Positions 35,782 to 45,794 of a stretch of DNA of 64,000 bases are shown here, one piece after another. The position numbers and the translations under genes were made by a program. Positions within the stretch are counted from its first letter, which is position 1. Every line of letters begins with the position of its first letter. The notes under the pieces were generated by a model. The model worked only from the letters and a program-made list of their open reading frames with translations, was not told the DNA's origin and searched no databases. Location of the stretch: contig NC_064229.1 of assembly GCF_023101765.2 (NCBI RefSeq), forward strand, positions 4,530,001 to 4,594,000, given 5' to 3'. The DNA comes from Spodoptera frugiperda (taxonomy: Eukaryota > Arthropoda > Insecta > Lepidoptera > Noctuidae).

Positions 35782-36387
35782 CTACCATTGCATACGTACA
35801 CATATAAACGCAGTACCTAATCTACCAACCAAATCAAAACAGTCTCAAAAGAAAGATTAGCTGCCATACAATTGCAACAATGCTCCCCTCGAAAAAAACA
35901 TCCGGAAGACATCTTATAAAATTCTTATTAGTAGCCTTCAATTGAGAACCCTTGTTGACAAGGGGGGATGGAAAATACCCCTTACAGAGTTACTACACCC
36001 TGTGTAACACAGTAACACCCCCACTTTTACATAAATAACTACAAGATGGCAACTATTTGATTAGCTAGAGGGCAGAGGAAGAGGGTCGTGCACCCTCACT
36101 GTTCCAGATTAAATGCATTTTCCTAAACGGAATTTATTTTTCGATCAACATGAAATATTTCATTACCGTACGTAATTTTTCATGACGTCATATTTTATTA
36201 ATTTAAAAGCTCGTTCGTTTACGTGTTAAAGAAGGATTTTATGAGACGGAGCGAGTTATTAAATTGTGTGGAATTATTATTTATGGGGAGATTATTAATA
36301 GGGTTTATGTGTTTTTGGTTTTATAAATAAGAGTAATGCGTTCTAAGGTCTGTAGTGAAACTTAAAAATTAGGATTGTTGGTTAGTG
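35782..36387. other. No gene seen; one CRE octamer
   Basis: Unique DNA with TGACGTCA at 36183-36190. Confidence 0.4.
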
Positions 36388-36844
36388 TCTTACAACTTGG
36401 TTCCTGAGATAAGCTTTATGTAGCCAATTATCTGACTAAATTTTTTGAAAGCTGCTGGCAGAAGCTAGTATTATATATATTTTTTAATAGTGACTGACAG
36501 AGAAGTAAGGAACGAACAGACGAGCACATAAAAAGAAAAGACTGATAGATTGTGTAATGAATGATACTTATAAGAGTCCTTAATAGAATGACGTTTGCAG
36601 AGAAAATTTTAAAAAGACATAATGAGACGACTTCGCAAATCTTATGAAAAAAGGTTAAAGAAAAATAATGCCTATTAACTAAACAACAGTAAAATAAAAA
36701 TAAAAACAAAACGTTTCACTTGTAGGTACATCATCACATTTACCTATACTTGCTCAAAAACACTTCCCAAAAAATAAGAATTAACGAAAAAAAAACTCAG
36801 ATAATTGGCTACATAAAGCTTATCTCAGGAACCAAGTTGTAAGA
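36388..36844. mobile_element. Element with perfect 48-bp inverted ends
   Basis: 36388-36435 (starting TCTTACAACTTGG) and 36797-36844 are exact reverse complements over 48 bp, enclosing 361 bp. The interior contains a 3' scrap of repeat F ('gctggcagaagctagta' at about 36454-36470) and AT-rich filler. A 93-codon minus-strand frame across it is low-complexity (Leu, Phe, Ser, Cys). No flanking duplication is visible. Perfect arms around a patchy interior suggest a recent MITE or a local inverted duplication. Confidence 0.75.
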
Positions 36845-37056
36845 TTCAATGAAACAAGCGCTGTAAGGTTCATACCCGATTAAGTTAACGATTATTGTGA
36901 TCTTTACACCCGTTTAGAACCCCTCCTTTAAGGAAAACACGTAAGTTTACGAATTACTCTTTGCTCAGCTTTGTTTACGTTGCTTTATGCCTTAGAAACT
37001 GAAGATACTGTAGGCTTATGTGATATTACTATCTGACAACGCGTCATTTGCATCCG

Positions 37057-37213
37057 TTTTCTTTTTAGGGGAGAAATATCATTCAATGTCTTCTTCCACC
37101 TTGAGCGAGGCGAGAGGAAGTGTCAGACTCTTACTGACTAAAAACCACCCCGTTCCTACATATTCCTGCTTTTAGAGCCAGATACTCCAGTAACCCGCTA
37201 GGCAGTCCGCAGC
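37057..37213 (-). mobile_element. SINE-A copy 10
   Basis: Interrupted T run, 'aggggagaaatatcattc', 'ccttgagcgaggcgagagg', 'gtgtcagactcttactgac' and 'aaaaaccaccccgttcctac', then 'cgctaggcagtccgcagc'. Nearly full length with a small insertion 'atatt' in the head. Confidence 0.8.
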
Positions 37214-38132
37214 ACATTGAAACTCTGCTGTTGAATTTAAAGCAGTAAGTATAAAACCTTTCTTATTTCGTAGTTAGCTTACAATAAATTCTGATGCTGT
37301 TTTTATACAAGTATTAAGTATCTCGATCGCAACCGACCGCCCCCAAAATAGTATTTATTCCATTTTCCCATATCAGACATCATCATTCTCATCTTCATCC
37401 TATCATCATATAATTCCATACAGCTACCGTCCATCCTACCTCAAACCTTCACAATGTACCCGTAATTACTCCCAGTAGTTGTCGTATTTAGATTTTAGTG
37501 AACAAGTCCCCCATATGCCATCCAGCCTCAATTCTGGTCAAGGCTTTCAAAGCTTATAGCTTACTCTATCAATATGTAAACCACAGAGGTGACACAGAGT
37601 AACCAAATACAGAAGGCCTACTCCTTTGGACTGTTGTCAATTGGAGATAGTCAAATGCTAGTAGCATCATTGAATTGATTTAGTTACGCTATGTAGGGGC
37701 AATGTGATGCGTTAATGCAGCTAGATATATTACGGATCAGATTGCACAAAGCCAGTTCATTGACTAGTAACTTGAGTGTTTGAGAAATGTATGTGTTGAT
37801 AATAGATACATACGAGTATAGTGCATTATTAGGCTGTGTCACTCGCTAGACTAAAATACATTGTTAAATTTTTTTTAGAACATTATGAAATCAACAAAGA
37901 GCTACGTTTGTTTTGTCTTAAAAGCAGACACATTACGTGACACCTACACTTTTCAGCAGTGCTGTTCAATAATAAGGCTTTTAAGGAGTGTGTCTCTTTA
38001 TCCAGTAAATCACATCTTTGGCTGACTAGCAGAAGATATCAGTTAAACCAACATAAACCTTTGTTATCTTTTTAGCACCGATCAATAAATTTACGTCACT
38101 CATAAATTTATTTTTCTTTTCTTTCTTTTTAG
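37214..38132. other. Unique stretch with an ATC-rich run
   Basis: No gene. An imperfect (ATC)n run lies at 37378-37411. A pyrimidine tract at 38110-38135 runs into SINE-C copy 1. Confidence 0.4.
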
Positions 38133-38219
38133 AAAAACGTTGCCCCACACTAGTATTTCCTCCTGTGTCGTGGGTACGTTTACAAACATCCACCCAGCCA
38201 CCGCGCCAACCGTGCAGTC
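38133..38219 (-). mobile_element. SINE-C copy 1, internally deleted
   Basis: Keeps both ends but not the middle. The + strand reads 'gaaaaacgttgccccacac' and 'gtgtcgtgggtacg', then jumps from 'tttacaaacat' to 'ccacccagccaccgcgcc' and 'aaccgtgcagtc'. The B box and the 'gacacccagacccg' region are gone. The deletion is about 110 bp compared with 57364-57568. Confidence 0.75.
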
Positions 38220-39325
38220 AATAAAGAAAATCCGTCACCATTAACAAAAGTAATGCTTCTGTTGCTTTCATTGCTCTGTGGTCATTTCCCCACATATATT
38301 CTAAGCACCCTCTCCGATCGGACACAGCAATTAATAGGCACGTTTGGCAAAACATGGCCCTTCGATATTTCATGGGCCAGAACATTGGTCTAACGGTGCG
38401 AATCAGAGGCATGACGTCATTAAACAGCATATGTGCGAGGGGGAATCATGTAATTTGATCGGACGATAATTTAGACCGGAATGGACAATATTGTGGACTA
38501 TTATTTATGGGGTTTATTAAGCTTCTTGTATTTGGATTGGGAGATTAATTGAGTTCTAGTTTTTTTTTCTTTGTCTGTAAGGATCGTCGCAGTCGGAATG
38601 AATTTCTAGTCAAATTTTAGAAGAGCATATTTGTAAAATTTTAAAAGAGCATATTTCAATCACAAAGCTTTCTCTTTTTTAGATAGAAGATATCGAATGA
38701 GTTCTCCCATGTCTGGCTGAAAGCGTGTGTTAGTGTCAGACACCCCAAACCTAGGTACCTAATACATATAGCGAACAAACTTTTAATCAGGTAATTACTT
38801 TGTCAATTTAAAAAAAACTGATTAAAAATTCATTGCATTTGTCTTCTATCCAAGTTACAAGTTTGCTTTCTTACATAACCAGATTGGCTTATATTTTATA
38901 GATCTCCCGTGAAGGGTATAATGAATGAGTAATGCCAGGTTAGCTGATATGTATGTATACGTACATTAACGCCATTAAGCATATGTGTGGTTCTCAGTAC
39001 AATAACATTAATAGAAAAATTGTAATAACGCTTATTTTAATGGTATAGGGTGCATCAGGAGATTAATAGAAGCAGCTGCCGGCCCCTCCAGAGTTAAACA
39101 GGCGTGATGTTATTAGTTCAGAGGGAAATATGAAAGAGTAATTTATTAGCTTGAAGAGTGCCGTTATTAGTTTTTTGGTTATGAATATATTTTATTGAAA
39201 ACGACAATTTGTGTCAGACGTAATTGTCACAAAAAAAGCCATGCAAAATGCATGCAAATTACACATGTATCATATGTTCCTTGAAAATATTAAATAGTTT
39301 AGGTTAGGTCTGAACGTCGGCTAAA
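38220..39325. other. Unique stretch with a short tandem repeat
   Basis: A 23 bp unit is tandemly doubled at 38612-38657 ('agaagagcatattt' then 'aaaagagcatattt'). TGACGTCA lies at 38412-38419. A 70-codon minus-strand frame (38218-38430) has no recognisable motif. Confidence 0.4.
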
Positions 39326-39334
39326 AAGTAGGTT

Positions 39335-39488
39335 AACTAAAAATCACGGTTGCTCCATCAGTTGGGTGCGCGACGTTACCGTGTCTACTACTCGAAACTA
39401 GTAGCTTTTCTCCATAACTTTACACGAGTAAACCGTGATTTTTAGTCAACTTAGTATAGTATATCTCACGAGAGTTATTATAAAAATG
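39335..39488. mobile_element. E element copy 2 with 9-bp target duplication (tail on the right)
   Basis: The left end 'aactaaaaatcacggtt' pairs with 'aaccgtgatttttagt' on the right. Beyond the right arm a tail 'agtatatctcacgagag' runs on for about 40 nt. AAGTAGGTT occurs at 39326-39334 and 39489-39497, exactly at the ends. This is the clearest statement of the E architecture: one flush inverted end, one inverted end plus tail, 8-9 bp duplication. Confidence 0.8.
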
Positions 39489-39497
39489 AAGTAGGTT

Positions 39498-39940
39498 TTC
39501 TAAGACGACTAAGCAAGCTCTACAACTAAAATTTGACGCACGATCAAGTTACAAACATGCAAACAAAGGTACATTCATAACATTGATAAGACCTCATTGT
39601 TTCAAAGCTCTTTGTGCCAACCGTTGGCGTTGGTAGCAAAATTTGTTTGTCTTCCCCAATCAGCACTGCTTTTCCAAACGCCACAACACCACAAACATTG
39701 GTCGAGGGCCCAGCCAACATTTGTTCGGGATTCTTGTCTTGTTTTCTAATATTGCGATTTGGAGGTTAAGATTATTTGTTTTGTGTTTTGTTTTAGGTGA
39801 AGATTTTGTTTTATTGGTTACAAGATAATGGTCGCAGTGTAAAGAGGTTAAGGTTCCTGCTTTTCAAGCATGAGGTTTTAGAAATTGGCACGTAGGTACT
39901 AAAATACCTTTTTCCACTTGTACTTTCTAAGTTCATTTAG
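39498..39940. other. No gene seen
   Basis: A 61-codon frame at 39643-39828 shows no family likeness. Confidence 0.4.
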
Positions 39941-40005
39941 ATACTAGTTTCTGCTAGCGGCTTTGCCCGCATTCCCGTGGGATAAAAAGTAGGTATCCTA
40001 TTACC
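39941..40005 (-). mobile_element. Repeat F end fragment
   Basis: 'actagtttctgctagcggc', 'tttgcccgcattcccgtggg' and 'ataaaaagtaggtatcc' are the F terminus in reverse orientation. The homology stops after about 65 bp. Confidence 0.65.
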
Positions 40006-40504
40006 GCTTTCCAATCTTCCCAATCCCCAATTTATACCCTGTTCAGTAGTGTCAACGTGATTGCCATGCCAGCATTTAAAAAAATCTTTCACAATTATGA
40101 TAGGTATTATAATTTATTATAGTGTGGTCACTGGCAGACGGTGAAGAAGCATTATCCTTAATACCCTAGACTTATAATTGAATTAGAGATCTGAAGTTGC
40201 CAATTCGCCTTGAGCAATCGTTTGATTGATGTTCATTTCTACTCTATATGAAATGAAGCCTTTATCCAGCAATGAGAGATTTTACAAGCTGAAATCGATA
40301 CAAACTGTTTGGTACTAAGTAGCTCTGCTGCTCCCATGATAACGATATGTAAGCCATATCTCCAATTTAGTGTATAATCCGAATGTATTACCATACAATT
40401 GGCACAAATACAGGGTTAACGACCGTGAACCATTTCACAATCGATACTCCAAACACTACACACGGCCCGAGAATCGAATCTGAAACTGAAAGCAACTAGG
40501 AGCA
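40006..40504. other. No gene seen; possible tRNA-like scrap
   Basis: At 40460-40486 the minus strand reads 'cagattcgattctcgggcc', a B-box-like sequence of the kind found in tRNA-derived SINEs. There is no second copy here to define a family. Confidence 0.3.
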
Positions 40505-40650
40505 ACGTCACGCCTTTTATCCCTGAAGGTATAGGCAGAGGTGCACATTACGGCACGTAATGGCGCTATATAATGTACACTCACTTTTCACCATTTGTGT
40601 TTTAAGTGTAAAAGGGGGTGAGCCTTTTGCCATATACTGAGCATGAAATG
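40505..40650 (-). mobile_element. SINE-D, tail half
   Basis: Reverse orientation: 'acgtcacgccttttatccc', 'gcagaggtgcacattacgg', 'gctatataatgtacactc' and 'gggggtgagccttttgcc'. It ends at 'atatactgagcatg', so the tRNA-like head is missing. Confidence 0.75.
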
Positions 40651-41837
40651 AAATATGAAAGCAACTACTACAACACAAATTTTATAAAAAAAGGAAGAAA
40701 ATGCATTAATTTGACATCGGACACGATCCATTAAAACACAAAAAAAAATAGTACGTAGATAATGGATACATTTTATTTATATTTGAACTTAATCCTATAA
40801 AAAAGCCAGTAGACCGACACTAACGCAGTAAAAATACGACAATGAACACCGAAATTGCCATTAACATACCAATGACCAAATCAGGGGAAAAGCATGCCCA
40901 ATATATGGCAATTGTGCCCTATCTACCCTAATTTGGGCATCACCCTCGGGAGGTACAATGGACCAATATGAAATTGGCAACATTCATACGTAATTGCATT
41001 TTATTACAAATATTGTGCCCGCAAGCTAAAAGCCCGCTGCGTTGACTTAGGAGCAAATAAAATGGCACACATATCCAGTTCATCTTGCTCTCGCTTTGTA
41101 AGACCTTTTCGCATGTTCAAAGGTCAGTTTATACTGGTTGGTGTAGCTTGATGTGCCGTGTGTACAATACTTCTGACGAAGGGAGTCTACAATTTTTTTT
41201 TTTTTTTTTTGGAATTATACCCTGTCAGACGTCATGTGGACCTTTGTGCTCATGTCAAGTCAACGTGGATTATAATTTTGATTGTTAGTTTTTATAATGG
41301 TGCTGAATTCATTCGTTTGTTAGTTAATTTTATGAATTACGTCTTTTTTTTTAAATTGAACTATTACTCCAAGTATGTAATAAAGTCTATAAAAGTATTA
41401 GTTAGTATGAATAGAATGGAATAAATTATTTTTTAAATTATCTTTTAAAACAAGATATGTATTATGATATAGAGTTGCGTTCAGATTTGACACAGCAAGT
41501 GAATGCATGTAAATTATATCTACTTAAGTACAATAAAAAATATATAATTTCTGCACCAAAAATCTCAATGAAAAACGACTCCAAGTACATTACCCTGACT
41601 GGAAATTCTTCAACGACTACGCATAAGACCTTCACACGAACATACCTGTAAACAAAACGGAATAAGTATCATTATTGCGTGGCAAAAACAAATATACACA
41701 AGTGTCTAAATGTTTCCGTTTGCCCTGAAGGTCGATGACCCGATGGCAAACGAAAAGCAGATGAGAGCCAATGATCAAAGTCAATGAGTCGAAATTGAGT
41801 TTAAATATGTAGATTTATTGCTACTACACCAAATATA
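40651..41837. other. Unique stretch with an 18-T run
   Basis: No gene recognised. A T18 tract lies at 41193-41210 and is not followed by any SINE head I know. It creates Phe-rich frames that are not genes. Confidence 0.4.
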
Positions 41838-42127
41838 CAGTATGTTAACTAATAGAGGGTTCATATTAACCCGCAATAGTATAGCATCCATACATGCTAA
41901 AAAAATATTACCATTCAAAAACAAAACAATTTTATTTTTTTTAATATTAAAATATTCACCAAAATTTTTAAATCGATACGTAAAAGAAACACTCTGTGCA
42001 CGCGTAGTTGAAGGAAGGCAACGTTGCAATTTATTGCTTATTTTTCTATGCTGATATTTTTATTTTAATCTATCAATGATATAGATTAACGAGTTTAAAG
42101 GAACGCCCTCTGTTAGTTAACATACTG
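41838..42127. mobile_element. Tc1/mariner-like MITE
   Basis: The inverted ends start CAGTATGTTAACTAA and run about 25 bp (left 41838-41862, right 42101-42127, one mismatch plus a 1-2 nt gap). Each end is bordered by TA (41836-41837 and 42128-42129), the target duplication of the Tc1/mariner superfamily. At 290 bp it lacks a transposase. The 78- and 82-codon frames inside lie on opposite strands and are chance frames. Confidence 0.8.
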
Positions 42128-42957
42128 TATGTATAGTATATTTGTATCAAGTACTATGAATAAGAGCCTGTTTCACAATGTCTGGATAGCCGCTATGTCC
42201 CAGATAAATTTGAATTAAGAACGTAATTTGTATGAACTATCTGTCACATAAGTTTATCAGGTACTTATATAGAGGTGGTAAAACAGGCGCTAAATGGCTT
42301 CATGCTTAGTTACACTAGGCATTGCATTGTCTATGCCTATCCCTATGGGAGACAGGCGTGAGGTTATGTATATGTACGCATGCTTGGTTACAGGTATGAG
42401 AGAAAGGGTTGTTTACTCAAGACAGTCAGACAGTTTTAATTGAGGACCATTGTTTTTAAACTTCTAAATTCTTTTCTTTCGGCTATAACGTTGTTTTTGA
42501 TAATAACTCACTTTGTAGGTGACAATAAAGAACAAAAATGTCCTAATAATACCAAATGTCTTGAAACACATCTAATATTCTGATACCAACAATCAAACTC
42601 CGGTTTCTTGTTAAATCAAACATGTATATGTAATTGCGATGTATACAGACAAGCCCGAGGCTTAGTAAGGTGAACATACTATAGATACGAATAGAAAATC
42701 TGATTTCAACCATACACAGGATACAGAGGGAATATTGTACGACTAATAAGCGAGAAACTCCTCTCGAGTTAGGATGCATAACTGGTATGTAATTGGCTTA
42801 AATATTGTAACACCAATCCTCCTGTGCTTGCTTCCAATTCAAGGTGGAGAGAACTTCCTTAGATATTGATTAGGTCACAGTTAAGGTTTAACTAAGAAAT
42901 CAATACTGATATTTGAAACTATATCTCCGATTTAACCATTAGTTTAAAACGAACGTA
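42128..42957. other. No gene seen; possible retroposon tail
   Basis: 'ctatccctatgggagacagg' with 'cgtgaggttatgtat' at 42335-42370 resembles a variant SINE-D tail. The rest is unique. Confidence 0.35.
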
Positions 42958-43200
42958 ATGGTTTTTTATGGTATAAACCGGTAAGTAATTGCCACCACTA
43001 TTGTCAGCCTTTTGGGGGTTAAGAATTTAAGGGTTGTTAAGGTATCGTGGATTGAAAATATTGGGAAGTGGCGTTAATTGAGCCTCCGGTAACTTCACTC
43101 ACACAACGAAAGCGTTGTTTCACGTCAGTTTTCTGTGAGGCCGTGGTATCACTCCGGTCGAGCCGACCCATTCGTGCCGAAGCATAGCTCTCCCACACTT
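42958..43200 (-). mobile_element. SINE-B, internally shortened
   Basis: 'ttttttatggtataaaccgg', then directly 'aattgccaccactattgtc', 'gccttttgggggttaag', 'gagcctccggtaacttcac', 'aaagcgttgtttcacgtc', 'gtggtatcactccgg' and 'catagctctcccacactta'. Both ends are present. The 'cacctgatggtaagc' block and one 'caacgaaacacaacg' unit are lost. Confidence 0.8.
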
Positions 43201-44329
43201 AAATATAAACATTTAAAAGCACTGAATTTCTAACCGCCTCGAAATCTAAAAGACGAATTAACTAAAACTTAAAAATAACAGTAGACGAAGTAATCTGAAG
43301 ACGGTCTTGAATTTAATACTAAAACCGATTAGATATAAGGTAAAGGGTTAAAACTTTATGTTTTTGATAACTTGCAAGTTTATAACAACATTGCTATAGA
43401 TTACAACCTGTAAGGTGCTACAGTAATAAATTATAATACAGTTGTAACTTTTGACGTCACAGTTTTGTTTTAGTGTATTCCCATGGGTAAAGTGAACACT
43501 GATATATGTTCGTGCGCATAACGCGTACCAACTCAGCTGTCAACAGGTATAACAACATAACTTTGGCCAATGTTTGACATAAAATATAGCCAACAAATTC
43601 TATATGAAAATATATTCTGCTTATAAATTTTCCTTACGCGAACTCAGTAGATATCGCTTCAGAAGCGTTCGAGCGAGGAGTTCACCAAGTTTTTACAAAG
43701 TTATCGGATACAACGCGCTTCGGAAAAAAAAGATATTGAGATAATTCATTACTTCGAATTGGATTTCAGATTCTTTTCGTATAAAAGATATGCAAATTCA
43801 TTGATACTAACAGCTGTCGTGACTCTGTGGAACACGGCTGTGGAAGGAGTTGTTTCATGTTATAAAAGTGTGAATCATGAACGTTAATAATCATAGTACT
43901 GTTAGACAAAGCAGGAACTGAACCGAAATGTTGTCAGTTGACAAAAACAATGGTAACTTCCAAAAATCCTCGGAGCGTGGCAAAGGATAGTTAGGTCAAG
44001 ACAACGCTGACCTACAAACAACAAAGTGTTAAGTTCACAGTCAGTTTAAAGTAAAAAAGGTTGAAAATTCCTTGGAACCAAGCCAGGCGCTACTAGAGCA
44101 TAAATGAAACAAATACTTATTTTTTAACCTGCACTGTCAGTGCCAAAAAAGTATAGACCCGTATTTCTTAGCCCCGCTTTATTGGCCTACTAATTCACCA
44201 AGTTTGTTTCTTAAACATTAATTTTCGGAAGCACTAAGTGCTCGGAATAAGGAACTTGGTGGATTTTCTTCAAAAGATTTTTATCTTTATTCACATGGAC
44301 TGGAATTAGAAATGGGTTTGACTGTATAT
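43201..44329. other. Unique stretch with one CRE octamer
   Basis: No gene recognised. TGACGTCA at 43452-43459. Confidence 0.4.
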
Positions 44330-44543
44330 GGGGGCACGGCAGTGCCCCCGCCAAGTCGAGCAAAAAAAAAAGCGGCACGGCCGTACCATCCTTTTCTCGA
44401 ACTTATACAGCTGACCTAATTAGATTGCTATTGATCGAAAGCTGAAACTAGTTATTATGCGATCTATTTTAACTGGGAGTCCAAGGCACTTCTAGAGCTT
44501 CCTGGGAAAACTTTAACATATAAATATATGGAATTACAAAGTT
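44330..44543. mobile_element. H element, short derivative
   Basis: The first 70 bp ('gggggcac...gtgccccc' hairpin, 'gccaagtcgagc', A10, 'gcggcacggccgtaccatcc') are almost identical to the left end of the 1.33 kb composites. The end ('agtccaaggcacttctag', 'ggaattacaaagtt') matches the composite around 9910-10085. The middle is different. This copy shows that the hairpin end and the 'attacaaagtt' end belong to one mobile unit that can exist without the foldback. Confidence 0.7.
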
Positions 44544-44544
44544 A

Positions 44545-44688
44545 AAACCATATGAGTGACGTTTACGTAGGCTGCGCGACGTCGCCGCGACCACGCACAC
44601 TGCTTGTGGAGAAGAGTCCCTCTATGACTCGAAAGTAGTAGAGCTTTTCTCAGTATATTTATTTAAGTAAACCATTAATTTTAATTCA
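44545..44688. mobile_element. E element fragment
   Basis: Contains 'ggagaagagtccctctatg', 'actcgaaagtagtagagc' and 'aagtaaaccattaatttt', the right arm of E copy 1 in the same sense. The left arm is mostly replaced by 'gcgcgacgtcgccgcgacc', and no tail or duplication is seen. It touches H on the left and G on the right. Confidence 0.6.
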
Positions 44689-44690
44689 TA

Positions 44691-44807
44691 TACTGCCGCA
44701 CTCAGAGACATTTAATGATTACTTAAACTATTCTTTAGTTACTATTGTTACTACTTTAGTTACGACTGGATTAAGTAGCCATTGAATAGCTCTGAATACG
44801 GCGGTTA
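44691..44807. mobile_element. G element copy 1 (117-bp MITE)
   Basis: The left end 'tactgccgcactcagagac' and the right end 'gctctgaatacggcggtta' are imperfect inverted repeats, followed inward by 'atttaatgattacttaa' against 'ggattaagtagccattgaat'. The second copy at 57115-57331 has the same ends with a longer middle, so this is a deletion form. Confidence 0.7.
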
Positions 44808-44825
44808 ATTAATCTAACTTTAAGT

Positions 44826-44905
44826 GATTGAGCCTATTGCCATATATTGGACAGTTGCAGATTCCTTGCTACTACTGAGAAATTTTCGAAAAAAGCCATG
44901 GAAAA
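44826..44905 (-). mobile_element. SINE-D middle fragment
   Basis: 'gattgagcctattgccata', 'tattggacagttgcagattc' and 'ctactactgagaaattttcg' match the SINE-D middle in reverse. Both ends are missing. Confidence 0.6.
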
Positions 44906-45195
44906 ATTTCTAGTAACCTAACTACCAACACCTTTGTGTACCTACACAATACCATATTTAAAATAGACAAAGAACCTCTCACTCCTTCGTGATCATAAAA
45001 AATGGCCTCATTTCTGCGAAACGAATCAGTCAGTTTCCAGTGGAGAAACCAATTAACGAGACAGCGTATGTTTATCAAAGTCTTTAGCGCTTTACTCTCA
45101 ATGTTTACCGGTATACGTCGACGTATCGATTGGACCGATGAAAAGGTTTTAAAAATATTTGCTCGTCCGTCAGCTCAACGCTTAAACTCAGTTTA

Positions 45196-45791
45196 GGGCC
45201 CCCGCGCACTGGGCAGCCTGGCTGCGCAGCCAGGCTGCGGCAACCAGAATATTTGCGCAGCCAGTTATAGCAGCCAATCAACGACTAGTCTAGATCCTTC
45301 CGTCGAGCGATATGGACGTGGAAGAACTTATAATTATTGCTTACCTATCTCGTAAAAAACGCAAAACAAAGAAAAGATACTGGATTCATCCTCTTTTTCT
45401 AGAAAGACATTCAAAAGGTTTATTCCAAACCTATTTCAAAGATGTTCGCGCATTCCCAGACCGGTTTTTTAACTACACGAGGATGTCAGTGGCTTTCAAT
45501 TTCCCGAATAAATTTCTCTGTATCGAAAGTCATCTTATCAAAGTTCGGAACGCAAAATACGTCTGGCTGCTACAACTAGTGCGCGGAGACTGACCGCAGC
45601 CACATATATTCGCCTACACACGTTCTGGCTGCGCGCAGCCAGCCGGCTGCCGTGCAAACAAGCGCGTTGTATTGGCTGCCGCAGCCGGGAATTCGTGGTT
45701 GCCTAGTGCGCGGGCTCCTATACAACGTCATATGTTTTACTGGCTGCCGCAGCCTGGCTGCGCAGCCAGGCTGACTAGTGCGCGGGGGCCC
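45196..45791. mobile_element. Complete non-autonomous PIF/Harbinger element (596 bp)
   Basis: TTA at 45193-45195 and TTA at 45792-45794 flank long inverted ends that begin GGGCCCCCGCGCACT and extend over about 47 bp with three mismatches. Within each end sits a nested palindrome (AGCCTGGCTG / CAGCCAGGCT). Subterminal 'ggctgccgcagcc' motifs recur on both sides. A 3 bp TTA duplication is typical of PIF/Harbinger, and the interior carries the start of a HARBI1-like transposase (45312-45593). The element is far too short for a full transposase plus Myb-like gene, so it is a deletion derivative that would need enzyme from elsewhere. It is strikingly GC-rich against its AT-rich surroundings. Confidence 0.9.
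45312..45593 (+). pseudogene. HARBI1-like transposase, N-terminal remnant
   Basis: A 93-codon open frame. Residues 1-60 look like the N-terminal segment of insect HARBI1/PIF transposases: an acidic and hydrophobic start (MDVEELIIIAYL), a Lys/Arg run at 14-22, RYWIHPLF at 22-29, then G-F-x-T-x-F and FFNYTRMS at 52-59, where the family usually has a KFFNYFRMS-type motif. After residue 60 the likeness ends abruptly and the frame stops at 93. The family is about 350-400 residues long, and the entire DDE nuclease core is absent. The break near codon 60 probably marks the internal deletion that created the short element. Not functional as a transposase. Confidence 0.75.
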
Positions 45792-45794
45792 TTA

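Noticed and set aside
36428..36709. 93-codon minus-strand frame rich in Leu, Phe and Cys
   Set aside because: Composition is typical of a reversed A-rich sequence, and it lies inside the inverted-repeat element. No motif.
45002..45196. 64-codon frame ending at the Harbinger insertion point
   Set aside because: Considered as a gene broken by the insertion, but it does not continue on the far side after removal of the element and shows no family likeness.
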